Origin: Persicitalea sp038235275
Lineage (GTDB): Bacteria; Bacteroidota; Bacteroidia; Cytophagales; Spirosomataceae
Direction: 5' to 3'
Assembly (NCBI GenBank): GCA_038235275.1
Contig: JBBSUC010000003.1
Span: 124,001-188,000, forward strand
DNA length: 64,000 nucleotides
In this document: one piece after another, positions 50,001 to 58,488 of the stretch
Numbering within the stretch: position 1 is the first letter of the stretch
How the letters are laid out: the number at the start of each line of letters is the position of its first letter
Translations under genes and position numbers: made by a program
The notes under the pieces: generated by a model
What the model was told of the DNA's origin: nothing
What the model saw: only the letters and a program-made list of their open reading frames with translations
Databases searched by the model: none

Positions 50001-52051
50001 AACTGCGCCGCTGGCGCGTTTTGGCAGTACACCAGGTCAGCTACGCCGGGAACGCCCGGGCGTGAATTCACTATAACCTGAATGGTCGCTTTCCGGTCGC
50101 TTTCGCAGCCGTTTTGGCTTTGAGTCACCAGGTAGGTCGTCGTACCTGCTGCTGCGGTGGAAGGCGTTGGAGCGGCAGCAAGCAGCGTTCCGGCAGCGCT
50201 ATACCATTTGAGACCGACGCCACTAGCGGCGAGGGCGGCAGCGGTCTCACCTACGCAGTAAGTAACGGGCGAGGTCACGCCCGGCGGGTTGGTGCGACTG
50301 ACGTTAACGGAGATCGTGGCCTTATCGCTTTCGCAGCCGCTCACCGTTTGGCTTACTTTGTAGTTGGCCCCACTAGTGTTGGAGGGCGTAGGCGCTGTAC
50401 TTCCCAATAAATTGTTATTAGCATCGTACCATTTCAGTCCCGTTCCGGTAGCGGTAAGCACCGGGATGGTTTCGCCGTAGCAATAGGTAAAACTGGCCGT
50501 GACGCCCGGAGCCGCTGGTTTGGGTTTGACGGTGACGTTGATGGTTTTTTTCGCTCCTTCACAGCCGTTCACCGTTTGGGAAACTTTGTACACCGACGAG
50601 GCCATATTGCTTGGCGTGGGCGCACCCGCCAACGGAGCGTCCGCCGAATCGTACCACTTCAAGTTGTTTCCCGTCGCAGTCAGCGGCGAAGCCGCACTTC
50701 CCTCACAAATCTCCACCGGACTTGTGGAAGTGGGGGCAGCGGGAGGGGACTTGACTGTCACCGTTACGGCAACCCGGCCACTCTCGCAGCCGTTTAAAGT
50801 TTGGCTGACGTAGTAGATGGTGTTTCCCGCCGAGACAGTCGAAGGAGTAGGGGCGGCAGCCAGCGGCGAGCCGCCCGATGCTGTGCTGTACCATTTAACA
50901 TCCGTTCCAGTGGCTGTTAGTGCAGTAGCCGTGGTACCAACGCAGTATTCTACCGGAGTAGTGGTAGCGGGGCCGGGGGTTTGAGTAATGGTTACGCTAA
51001 TGATAGCCTTGTCACTTTCGCAGCCGTTGATCGTTTGGCTTACCTTGTAGAAAGAGTTTGCCGTGTTGGAAGGTGTAGGTGCGGTACTTCCCAAGAAGTT
51101 GTTGTTAGCATCATACCACTTCAAACTCGCTCCCGTAGCAGTCAGCGGGGAAAGAGTTTGGCCAAAGCAAAAGGCGTAACTGGCTGTGACAGTCGGTGGG
51201 GCGGGCTTGGGCTTGATCGCCACCGTAATTGTTTTTTTCGGGCTTTCGCAGCCGTTCACGGTTTGAGTCACTTTGTAGGCAGAGGCGGCATTATTGGGTG
51301 GCGTAGGTGCACCTGGTAGCGGATTATCCGCCGAATCGTACCATTTCAGATTGCTCCCCGTAGCCGTCAACGGAGAAGCCGGACTACCTTCACAAACTTC
51401 CACCGAACTTGCCCCCGCTGGTACGCCCGGTGATCCAGAGACCTGCACCGTGACAGTTACTTTATCACTCACACAGCCCGCCGCCGCAATCTGGGCCACG
51501 CTATAGGTCTGCGAACCCGCTGCGGTGGTAGGAGGTGTAGGCGCAGCGGCAATCTCGTTGCCAACGCTGTTGTACCATTGCAGCGTGTTACCGCCCGTTG
51601 CTGTAGCCGACAAGGGTGTGGCGGTTGCGCCTACGCAATAGTTGTAGGTAGTAGTCGCCACACTGGGTGGATTGGGTTTTGAACTGATGGTCAGGACGGT
51701 TGCCCCTGTGTTACCAATGACTTGTGGCGCGCTGGACACCACCCGCACCTGGTAGCCGCTGCCGCTGGGCAGGTTGCCGGGTAAAGTAGCGCTCAACGGA
51801 CTGACGGAACCGCTGGTCGTCAAGGTACGCGGGCTGGAAAAGCTACCCGTTGGTCCTGAAAGTTCGACGGTGAAAGTATTGGTAGCCCCGAAGGTTCCCG
51901 TTTGGGTGAAAGGCACCGAAATGGTGGCTGGGGCGCAATACGCGGAAGTGGTCACTGCGCCGGTCTTGATGTCCTGCGCGGCTGACTCACTTATCCATCC
52001 CAGTCCAATCAGCCCCCCTAAAATCAAGTAAGTAAAAAGTTTGCGTTGCAT
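47012..52051 (-). CDS. Giant secreted repeat protein with 15 Ig-like domains and T9SS type A sorting domain
   Basis: A 1679-residue protein: signal peptide MQRKLFTYLILGGLIGLGWI...SAA, an N-terminal domain (about 27-130), 15 repeats of 73-87 residues each (about 130-1345), two flanking-type domains, then the C-terminal T9SS domain (AYPSPVQ..., IQVVDMRGRVLS, AAGVYFLKVENGG, RILKVE). Every repeat carries a Cys near the start ([VLE]xCxG or YCxx), a KWY or NWY, a PxPS and a GCES/GCEG Cys, so one disulfide per domain is likely. Repeats 2-4 are closest to 5-7 and 10-12 to 13-15. The two C-terminal Ig-like domains also pair with each other, and the N-terminal domain resembles the first one (SLCAGKSFTLPFQQSGDF). 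It is predicted to be a cell-surface or released adhesin-like protein. Confidence 0.93.
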   Translation of the reverse strand: MQRKLFTYLILGGLIGLGWISESAAQDIKTGAVTTSAYCAPATISVPFTQTGTFGATNTFTVELSGPTGSFSSPRTLTTSGSVSPLSATLPGNLPSGSGYQVRVVSSAPQVIGNTGATVLTISSKPNPPSVATTTYNYCVGATATPLSATATGGNTLQWYNSVGNEIAAAPTPPTTAAGSQTYSVAQIAAAGCVSDKVTVTVQVSGSPGVPAGASSVEVCEGSPASPLTATGSNLKWYDSADNPLPGAPTPPNNAASAYKVTQTVNGCESPKKTITVAIKPKPAPPTVTASYAFCFGQTLSPLTATGASLKWYDANNNFLGSTAPTPSNTANSFYKVSQTINGCESDKAIISVTITQTPGPATTTPVEYCVGTTATALTATGTDVKWYSTASGGSPLAAAPTPSTVSAGNTIYYVSQTLNGCESGRVAVTVTVKSPPAAPTSTSPVEICEGSAASPLTATGNNLKWYDSADAPLAGAPTPSNMASSVYKVSQTVNGCEGAKKTINVTVKPKPAAPGVTASFTYCYGETIPVLTATGTGLKWYDANNNLLGSTAPTPSNTSGANYKVSQTVSGCESDKATISVNVSRTNPPGVTSPVTYCVGETAAALAASGVGLKWYSAAGTLLAAAPTPSTAAAGTTTYLVTQSQNGCESDRKATIQVIVNSRPGVPGVADLVYCQNAPAAQLTASGSNLKWYSAATGGNGLATAPTPSTTATGTEIYYVSQTNGSSCESETRAPLKVTVNPTPLAPTVAGSLVEYCQDAKDATALVATIATGNTAKWYLPNGGTVVTAPTPSTVTAQTLTYQVTQTNSFSCESPKLGIKVTVNPQPAVPGIVNQELCQTKTDKPYTLTATGTNLKWYSTATEGTASTTPPIVSLMNEGTVTNYVSQTTAKGCEGPRAMITVKIKPLPGKPTIPVPLAYCQSVVASSLTATPSSGGSLNWYGTNATGGSANGNAPIPSTANDGETTYYVSQSVNGCESDRSSIKVTVRATPLPVADALKEFCQGVNAEALTASGDNLKWYTAASGGSVSSSAPIPSTGQVSTASFYVSQTKAYTIDGIGLNCESPRARINVQINPLPGLPAVTPFEAFCQERQDKIFTFSATGDNLKWYNAASGGAGNANKPSLNLKDAQETTFFVSQTTAKGCEGSRIETKVRVKRLPTLPGVTPLTEYCQFEKPNQLTAIPETNAALNWYGTNATGGNRTGDAPTPSTDNGGETNFYVSQTLEGCEGDRSAIRIFIKTTDRPGVTTPVEYCQNVTAQPLSAQGRDLKWYREAAAPESQTMPFTPFTANVGNYAFYVTQTGTNGCESPKEKIDVRIKPLPSATIAGDNSISLGASAQITVTFTGDGPWDYALSNNLTGKGETQNPLKITVSPTTTTTYTVTEVANVCGKGIPNGSAIVTVKIPTVSTGNPTIASLCAGKSFTLPFQQSGDFVPGNKFNVQISLTEADAGFRSIPTVTTGSDAVATIPDSAAGGNYFVRVVGESPQFVIKGSTSPVQVTVSPKPTATLAGTTTILFGETVAVNVAFTGGSPWTFNFNNGRRDSLITTSVTPFIINVKPDTTTTYKVTSVANGCGEGRVSGTARVQVDPILGTEPTIKVAWLNAYPSPVQTICIVEIETPPVGEAATIQVVDMRGRVLSTQQLRSNRAEVDFTNRAAGVYFLKVENGGRTGVRRILKVE

Positions 52052-52136
52052 AACTTGTTATTTTTTATAGAGTTAAGTAAGGTATGGCTAAAATTTTCGG
52101 ATAAAGTTAGGTATTATTTTCAAATCCAAAACCAAA

Positions 52137-52166
52137 AACGCAGCCCCGACAATCCAGGGCTGCGTT
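52137..52166 (-). terminator. Intrinsic terminator of the GH3-serine hydrolase gene
   Basis: AACGCAGCCC (52137-52146) and GGGCTGCGTT (52157-52166) form a perfect 10-bp stem with a 10-base loop. On the minus strand it is followed by TTTTGGTTTT, a T-rich tail. It lies 33 bases after the stop at 52199. Confidence 0.85.
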
Positions 52167-52198
52167 CGGTAAGGCGGCGTTCCCTACAATCGGTATTT

Positions 52199-55100
52199 TC
52201 AGGAAGGAATGAGCGCTTCATAAATAATGTCGTCAATTTTGCGGCGAGTGCGGTGGGTGGAAATTCCCCGATTGTTCATGTCGGGATGAATACGATTAGA
52301 TAAAAAAATGAATATCAACTCCTCATCCGGATCCACCCAAACCACCGCCCCGGTGAATCCCGTGTGGCCAAACGAATTGGTCGAAGCCCGGTCCGACACG
52401 TACGAACTATTGCCCGAAGACGGGGCCTTATCCCAGCCCAGCCCGCGGTGACTTGCTTCATCGGCCAAACGAGCAAAAGCAGGAACCGTGCCAGATTGAA
52501 AATACTGCTTCCCGCCGTACTTACCTTTCCACAAATTCATCTGCATCAGCATGGCTAAATCCGTGGCCGTACCGAACAGTCCGGCGTGGCCCGAGACGCC
52601 ACCCTGAATGGCCGCCATCTGGTCGTGAACCGTACCCTGCAGCAGTTGGCTACGGAAGCTGTAGTCCTGCTCGGTGGGGGCGATGCGCTCCGCCGGGAAT
52701 CGTCGCAACGGGTTGAAACCCAGCGTCGGCAAACCCATCGGCTCGTAAAAAGTTTTGTAGGCAAATATATCCAGCGGTAGTCCCGTGAGCCGCTCCACGA
52801 CTTTTTGTAAAGTCAAAAATCCTAAGTCACTGTACACGTAAGCGTATTTTCCGGCCTTGTCACGGCGGTTGTTGAGCGGCGATTCGACGACCCATTTCCA
52901 GACCGAATCCCGAAGCATGGATTTGGCAAAAAGTTTTGGAGCCACCTGCAAATAAAAGGAAGTGTCGGCCTGGGCGCTGTAGTATTCAGGCAACAGTCCG
53001 CCGCCGCCCGTCATGGTATTTTTCCAGAGCGTAGGGTAAAAGGAAACCAGGCCCGAGCGGTGAATTAATAAATCGCGGATAGTAAAATTCTGTTTGTTCG
53101 TTCCCTTCAACTCGGGCAAATAGTACGCCGCCTTTTGGTCCAAATCCAGTTTCTTTTGGTCGTAAAGCCACATCACGGATTGCAGCGTGGCCGATACCTT
53201 GGTCACGGAGGCCAGGTCATAAATTGTTTCGGGCGTCACGCGCGCGGCGGAGCGATAGTCGAGTCCGCCGTAGGCTTTGGAATACACGATTTTTCCCTTG
53301 CGGGCCACCACCACCTGGCAACCGGGAAAAACTTTCTGCCCGATGGCCTGGGCTACCACATCGTCGATCTTGCGTAGTTTATTTCCGTCCATGCCCACGC
53401 TCTCGGGCGTACCGTAGCTCAAGCGGTCCAGCACGGCGGTTTCGGCGAAGGTGCCGGGCTTGTAGCCCGCCACTGACACGGGCAATCGTCCCAAAGCGGG
53501 CAAAGCGCCAAACAAAATCTGCGACGTCACCTCTTCGGTGGTCTCGTTGTCTTCGTTGGCGCAGATCAGCGCGTCGGTTTTGGGAAAAAAACGGATGCTG
53601 TACGGTGTACCGAACAGACAGAGCACTACTTTTTTGTCAGCCTCGCGTAACCGCGAAACGAAATTGATCGTGCCATTGGTAATGTTGTGACGCCGACGCG
53701 GTGAGTTGCTGATTTCGTGGACGCCTACCACCACCGCATCATAGGGTTGCAGGTACTCCAGCATTTCGGCTATTTCCTTTTCACCGTTGGGTTTATCTTC
53801 AAAAATAAAGTGCTTGACCGGGGCGTAGCGGCTCATCATTTTCTGGAAAGTCGTGCCGACGCCCGCGCCCACCGTCACGGAGGCAACCTTGGCGCTTTCC
53901 AGCGAGCCGAAAGGCAGCAGATTCTTTTCGTTGCGCACCACCGTCACGGAAGCCTCGCTCAGTTCGTTGGCAAGTTCCTGGCTTTTTTCATTGTTGAGGT
54001 CCTGGAACAAATTCCGGGTGTCGATGGGCTGGTAATCGCCCAGACCCGCCCAGTATTTGCCTTGTAGGATACGCTTGACTTTTTGGTCGATAAAATTTTG
54101 ATCGATCGTGCCGTCGGACAGGGCATCCTTGATGCGTTGTACGGTTTCACCCACGCTGGCGGGATACAGCAGGATGTCGTTGCCAGCCATGAGCGCTTTG
54201 AGGTTCACGTCGGGCGCGCGGCCGGTTTTCAGCACAGCGCGCATATTCATGGCGTCGGTAAAAATCAAGCCCCGGAAACCCATTTCGTTACGCAGCAGGT
54301 CGGTGACCACTTTCTGAGAAAGTGAAGTCGCCAGCAGCGGGGTATTGTCCAGCACCGGAACGTACAGATGCCCCGTCAAAACGCCCATCAAACTATCGGC
54401 AATCAAGCGGCGGTAAGGGTAAAGGTCAATTTCGCGCAGTTGGTCCGAGGAGTGGCTTACCACCGGCAGCGTGTAGTGCGAGTCGGCGTCGGTGTCGCCG
54501 TGGCCGGGAAAGTGCTTGGCGGTAGCAATGACGTGGTTGCGCTGCAAGCCTTTCATGTAGGCCACCGACTTGCGGGTCACGTTGTCGCGGTCTTCGCCAA
54601 ACGAGCGGGAGCCGATCACGGGGTTGTCGGGATTGCTGTTGATATCCGAAACAGGCGCGAAGTTGATTTGAATGCCCAGGCGGCGACAGTGCTGGCCGAT
54701 CTGGTCGCCCATGCGGTAAATCAGACTGTCGTCGCGGATGGCACCCAGCACCATCTGCTTGGGAAAAATCATCGCGCTGTCGAGCCGCATTCCCAGGCCC
54801 CACTCCCCATCGATGCCGATGAAGAGCGGCACTTTCGACTGCGCTTGGTAGCGATTGGTCAGCACCGCCTGACGGTAGGGTCCGCCCTGAAAGAATATTA
54901 AACCACCCAAGTGAAAATCCGCAATCAGGCGGTCGATCTGACGGTATTCTATTTCGTTTCGATTGGAAAAAGTGGCGATCATGAAAAACTGGCCAATTTT
55001 CTCGTCCAGCGTGAGCGTCCGCAAAACACTATCGGCCCAGGCGCTTTCGGGCAACACATTGATAGCTTTGTAGTGCTTCTTTGTTTTAGCAATAGGAGCC

Positions 55101-55258
55101 GCTGCCTCCTCGGGAGCCGGTTTGAGCAACACGAACGGAACGGAACTCGTTAACTTCCAGGCGGGCGCTACCACGGAACTCACTACCAGGGCGATTATCA
55201 TCCCCAACGCAATTCTGGAAAACTTCCCCCGATTTATTCGGCCAAACCAATTACTCAT
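52199..55258 (-). CDS. Glycoside hydrolase family 3 - serine hydrolase (beta-lactamase class C-like) fusion
   Basis: A 1019-residue two-enzyme protein. An N-terminal signal-anchor (MSNWFGRINRGKFSRIALGM and following) leads into a GH3 domain (about 70-440, 1019-residue numbering) with the NagZ-type KHFPGHGDTDADSH (248-261) and catalytic Asp335 in GLIFTDAMNM; this suggests cleavage of N-acetylglucosamine from muropeptide or similar glycans. A second GH3 (C-terminal fold) region follows (to about 620). The C-terminal serine hydrolase (about 625-1019) has SVTK (Ser684), YSD (809-811) and HTG (965-967), the penicillin-binding/class C triad. Acting together it could remove sugars and trim peptides from peptidoglycan. 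The ATG at complement 55256-55258 is chosen over an upstream TTG (55309). It shows no Fn3 domain. Confidence 0.93.
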   Translation of the reverse strand: MSNWFGRINRGKFSRIALGMIIALVVSSVVAPAWKLTSSVPFVLLKPAPEEAAAPIAKTKKHYKAINVLPESAWADSVLRTLTLDEKIGQFFMIATFSNRNEIEYRQIDRLIADFHLGGLIFFQGGPYRQAVLTNRYQAQSKVPLFIGIDGEWGLGMRLDSAMIFPKQMVLGAIRDDSLIYRMGDQIGQHCRRLGIQINFAPVSDINSNPDNPVIGSRSFGEDRDNVTRKSVAYMKGLQRNHVIATAKHFPGHGDTDADSHYTLPVVSHSSDQLREIDLYPYRRLIADSLMGVLTGHLYVPVLDNTPLLATSLSQKVVTDLLRNEMGFRGLIFTDAMNMRAVLKTGRAPDVNLKALMAGNDILLYPASVGETVQRIKDALSDGTIDQNFIDQKVKRILQGKYWAGLGDYQPIDTRNLFQDLNNEKSQELANELSEASVTVVRNEKNLLPFGSLESAKVASVTVGAGVGTTFQKMMSRYAPVKHFIFEDKPNGEKEIAEMLEYLQPYDAVVVGVHEISNSPRRRHNITNGTINFVSRLREADKKVVLCLFGTPYSIRFFPKTDALICANEDNETTEEVTSQILFGALPALGRLPVSVAGYKPGTFAETAVLDRLSYGTPESVGMDGNKLRKIDDVVAQAIGQKVFPGCQVVVARKGKIVYSKAYGGLDYRSAARVTPETIYDLASVTKVSATLQSVMWLYDQKKLDLDQKAAYYLPELKGTNKQNFTIRDLLIHRSGLVSFYPTLWKNTMTGGGGLLPEYYSAQADTSFYLQVAPKLFAKSMLRDSVWKWVVESPLNNRRDKAGKYAYVYSDLGFLTLQKVVERLTGLPLDIFAYKTFYEPMGLPTLGFNPLRRFPAERIAPTEQDYSFRSQLLQGTVHDQMAAIQGGVSGHAGLFGTATDLAMLMQMNLWKGKYGGKQYFQSGTVPAFARLADEASHRGLGWDKAPSSGNSSYVSDRASTNSFGHTGFTGAVVWVDPDEELIFIFLSNRIHPDMNNRGISTHRTRRKIDDIIYEALIPS

Positions 55259-55342
55259 GCTACTCGTTAACAACAAAATACGAACTATTACCGACGGGGG
55301 ACTTGCCAAAATGGCCTTTACGCACTAATATAACGCAATATT

Positions 55343-55846
55343 GTGAAAAAAACTTCGATTCTTCTCCCCTTCGCTTTGCTTATTTCTTTTACCACTTCCT
55401 TTGCCCAAATCACGAGCGGTGCCTACCGGGCCATGCTCAATACGCTTTACAAAAAAGAAGTCCCGCTGATAAGCTGCGAAAAGGCCAGCCAGAGGTCAGA
55501 CGCGCTTTTTTTGGACGCCCGAGCCTACGATGAGTTTAAAGTAAGCCACATTCTCGGTGCCCACTGGGTGGGTTACGAGGAATTTACGCTGGACAAGGTG
55601 AAAAGTATCGCAAAAAATACGCCCGTTGTGATTTATTGCTCCGTGGGAGTCCGGAGCGAGCGGATCGGAAAGAAACTCCTGGACGCGGGTTTTACCGACG
55701 TGCAGAACCTTTATGGTAGCCTCTTCGAATGGGTGAATCAGGACTATCCCATTGTGGATATGAAGGGCCAGTCTACGCAAAAAGTGCACGCCTACTCCCG
55801 CGCCTGGGGCGTGTGGTTGAATAAGGGGGAGAAGGTCTATGAATGA
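55343..55846 (+). CDS. Rhodanese-like domain protein, exported
   Basis: A 167-residue single-domain rhodanese with signal peptide KKTSILLPFALLISFTTSFA. The start is GTG at 55343; there is no nearby ATG that keeps the signal. The catalytic Cys is in VVIYCSVGVRSERIGKKLLD, and DARAYDEFKVSHILGAHWVG is the substrate-loop region. It probably moves sulfur or reduces in the periplasm; the partner is unknown. It converges with the Nramp-like gene, 10 bases between stops. Confidence 0.93.
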   Translation: MKKTSILLPFALLISFTTSFAQITSGAYRAMLNTLYKKEVPLISCEKASQRSDALFLDARAYDEFKVSHILGAHWVGYEEFTLDKVKSIAKNTPVVIYCSVGVRSERIGKKLLDAGFTDVQNLYGSLFEWVNQDYPIVDMKGQSTQKVHAYSRAWGVWLNKGEKVYE

Positions 55847-55856
55847 AGTCAAATCT

Positions 55857-57179
55857 TTACATCACCTGCCAAACCCCATACGCACTCACGACCAAAATAG
55901 AAACCACGCTCAGCCAGAAAAATCCATCGTAAAGCCGCGAGGGAGTGAGCGACTTAGGCAGTTCGCGGTAACGATATACCCACGCCACCCACACGATTAA
56001 AAGTAACAACACCGATGTGGCAACGCCGCCCAAAATCACCATCATCACGGGCGACTGAAAGAACAAGAAAAACGCACACCAAGCGAAGGGGAATATCCAC
56101 GAAAAAATGGCGATGGAGCGGCGGCGTTCCGGAACGGTTTCGAACGGCAGCCAGCCTAATTGCCCGAAGGCATCGCCCCACACCCGCGCCCAACTCGCGG
56201 TGGCGGTAAAGAGTGTAGAGTACAAAGCCGTGAAAGCCCCCACCAGAAAAAGCGTTTCGGCCCAGGGACCGAGGGTTTCGGTAAAGATGCGCGACAGTAC
56301 GCCAATCATCCGGTAGCCTTCGGGCACCTCGCCGCTGCGGTGCAGGACCGCTGCCCCCAACAAGTAAAAGGCTGCCGTGACGACGGTGTAAACGACCATC
56401 GATAGCAGGGCGTCGAGGTACATAACATTAATCCAGCCTTTGGCGCGGGCCGCCCAGGCGGGGCTACCGTCGTTGGGTCCGGCGTAAGCTGCATAGCCTT
56501 TCTCAATGCACCAGTAGTTATAATACATGATTTCGTCGCCGCCTACGCCCGTGATACCAAATGCCCCGAATGCCACAAATACGGCTTCCGGAGGCAGATG
56601 AAAGCTCAACCCCTCCTGAATATCCGGCCAGTGAATGGCGAAGGCTGTTCCCTGTAGTAAGGCCAGAGAGAGCAGAACCACCGACGAAAAAAGCACGATC
56701 ATAACCAGCGAACCCTTTTCAATGGGCGCGTAGTAACCTCGGTACACCAGCAGGGCGGTAATCAAAGCAGAAAGCAACGCCCAAACATCGACAGAGATAA
56801 CGGGAAAGGCCATGTTCAACACGATGGCTACGCCACCCACGATGCCGCCGACTTGCAGCAACTTCAGTCCTTGCAACGACAGCCACAACCAGATGCTCCA
56901 GTGCGCCCGCCCCCATTTTTTGCCGGGCAGGCGGTTGAAGTTGTGCATGGTGAACGTTCCGGTGTAGATGGCGTTCTTGCCAAATTCCAGTTGCAGCGTC
57001 ACCTTAACCAGGCAACTCACCAAAATCACCCAAAAAGTCACGAAACCCGCCTTGGCACCCAGCGTGGTGGTGGCGATCAGTTCGCCGGAACCGACAATGG
57101 CCGCCGACATAATGAAGCCAGGACCAAGGTATTTCAGTTGGCCGACAAGGGACTTCGGCGGATCGAGGGGCTGCTGCAT
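55857..57179 (-). CDS. Nramp-like divalent metal transporter, divergent
   Basis: A 440-residue membrane protein with 11 hydrophobic segments and an Nramp-like plan. The TM1 region reads GPGFIMSAAIVGSGELIATT, where canonical Nramps have the metal ligands DPGN. The TM6 region reads FGITGVGGDEIMYYNYWCIE in place of the MPH motif. The family is clear from pattern (SCLVKVTLQLEFGKNAIYTG, ASWARVWGDAFGQLGW), but the Mn/Fe-binding residues are not kept, so the substrate might be different. It lies downstream of hppD with a 133-base gap that contains a repeated-word hairpin. Confidence 0.85.
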   Translation of the reverse strand: MQQPLDPPKSLVGQLKYLGPGFIMSAAIVGSGELIATTTLGAKAGFVTFWVILVSCLVKVTLQLEFGKNAIYTGTFTMHNFNRLPGKKWGRAHWSIWLWLSLQGLKLLQVGGIVGGVAIVLNMAFPVISVDVWALLSALITALLVYRGYYAPIEKGSLVMIVLFSSVVLLSLALLQGTAFAIHWPDIQEGLSFHLPPEAVFVAFGAFGITGVGGDEIMYYNYWCIEKGYAAYAGPNDGSPAWAARAKGWINVMYLDALLSMVVYTVVTAAFYLLGAAVLHRSGEVPEGYRMIGVLSRIFTETLGPWAETLFLVGAFTALYSTLFTATASWARVWGDAFGQLGWLPFETVPERRRSIAIFSWIFPFAWCAFFLFFQSPVMMVILGGVATSVLLLLIVWVAWVYRYRELPKSLTPSRLYDGFFWLSVVSILVVSAYGVWQVM

Positions 57180-57220
57180 GAGTTAAGGGGGTGAAGGCGG
57201 GGCGCCCCGTGGCGTTAAAC

Positions 57221-57290
57221 GGTTAAAAGGGCAAAGGGAGGTCTGTCTAACCTTCTGACGCTGCCGGACGTCCCGTTTAACCTTTTAACC
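57221..57290. repeat. Word-built inverted repeat between hppD and the Nramp-like gene
   Basis: GGTTAAAAGG (57221-57230) pairs with CCTTTTAACC (57281-57290), and the flanks repeat GTTAAAC/GTTTAAC words. The spacing of 50 bases is long for an intrinsic terminator. Confidence 0.5.
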
Positions 57291-57312
57291 TTTGACCGTT
57301 CGCCCCTCCCCT

Positions 57313-58437
57313 TCAAAGCGTCCCCCGCAATTCCTGCTCCCTTTCGATGGCCTCAAACAAGGCTTTGAAGTTGCCTTTTCCAAAAGATTTCGCGCCTTTG
57401 CGCTGGATGATTTCGAAGAACAGCGTCGGGCGGGGCATGATAGGTTTGGTAAAAATTTGCAAAAGATAACCCTCTTCGTCACGGTCCACCAGGATACCGA
57501 GTTGGCGGAGTTCGCCTAATTCCTCATCGATGTCGCCGACGCGGCTGAGCAAGTCGTCGTAGTAAGTTTGGGGTACCTGCAAAAATTCCACACCCCGGCT
57601 TTTTAGCTGCGTGACGGTATTGACGATGTCGTCGGTCGCGACAGCAATGTGCTGGATGCCGGGTCCGTCGTAGAAGTCCAGGTATTCCTCCACCTGCGAT
57701 TTTTTGCGACCTTCGGCGGGTTCGTTTATTGGAAACTTGATGCGGCCATTGCCGTTGCTCATGACTTTGCTCATCAGGGCAGTGTAGTCGGTCGAAATGT
57801 CCTTATCGTCGAAGGAAACCAACTGATTGAAACCCATCACCTCGGCGTAAAATTTCGTCCAGACGTTCATTTCGTCCCAACCTACGTTGCCCACCATGTG
57901 ATCCACGTAGCGTAGCCCGACAGGCGCGGGCTGATAATCGGGTTGCCAAGCCTTGAAACCGGGCAGAAAAAGGCCATTGTAGGCTTTTCTTTCCACAAAA
58001 ACATGTACTGTATCGCCGTAGGCATGAATGCCTGAGCGCACCACCCGGCCCTGTTCATCCTCTTCCACGATAGGTTCCAAGTAAGATTTGGCCCCGCGTG
58101 CGACGGTCTCCTCGTAAGAATAAGTCGCGTCGTCCACCCACAGCGCCACCACCCGCACGCCGTCGCCGTGGCGGTCGAGATGCTGACCGATCGCGGTGTT
58201 TTTGGTCAAAGGCGAAGTCAGCACCAGCCGGATTTTGTCTTGCACCAACACGTAAGATTCACGATCGTGCAAACCCGTTTCCAGGCCCGCATGGGCCAGC
58301 GGCTGGAAGCCAAAGGCCGTTTGAAAATAATGCGCTGCCTGCCGGGCGTTCCCGACGTACAGTTCCAGGTAATCCGTGCCGTTCAGCGGCAGGAAATCCT
58401 GGGTTTCGGTTGGTTTTTCTAATTCTAGAGTTTCCAT
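57313..58437 (-). CDS. hppD: 4-Hydroxyphenylpyruvate dioxygenase
   Basis: A non-heme Fe(II) oxygenase that converts 4-hydroxyphenylpyruvate to homogentisate in tyrosine degradation. It has 374 residues and two vicinal-oxygen-chelate domains. The iron ligands are H180 (YVDHMVGNV), H263 (GIQHIAVATDDI) and E342 (FFEIIQRKGA). C-terminal GFG/KPIMPRPTLFFEIIQR signatures are typical. It is 51 bases downstream of hmgA on the same strand, so the two consecutive pathway enzymes form an operon. Confidence 0.97.
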   Translation of the reverse strand: METLELEKPTETQDFLPLNGTDYLELYVGNARQAAHYFQTAFGFQPLAHAGLETGLHDRESYVLVQDKIRLVLTSPLTKNTAIGQHLDRHGDGVRVVALWVDDATYSYEETVARGAKSYLEPIVEEDEQGRVVRSGIHAYGDTVHVFVERKAYNGLFLPGFKAWQPDYQPAPVGLRYVDHMVGNVGWDEMNVWTKFYAEVMGFNQLVSFDDKDISTDYTALMSKVMSNGNGRIKFPINEPAEGRKKSQVEEYLDFYDGPGIQHIAVATDDIVNTVTQLKSRGVEFLQVPQTYYDDLLSRVGDIDEELGELRQLGILVDRDEEGYLLQIFTKPIMPRPTLFFEIIQRKGAKSFGKGNFKALFEAIEREQELRGTL

Positions 58438-58488
58438 TTCTTTAGTGGACAGTGGACAGTTACCTAACTATCATCTCATAATTCATAT

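Noticed and set aside
47012..52051. Internal frameshift or assembly collapse in the repeat protein
   Set aside because: The frame is open for 1679 codons and repeat spacing is regular, so no break is visible. Copy-number error in an assembly cannot be excluded by reading.
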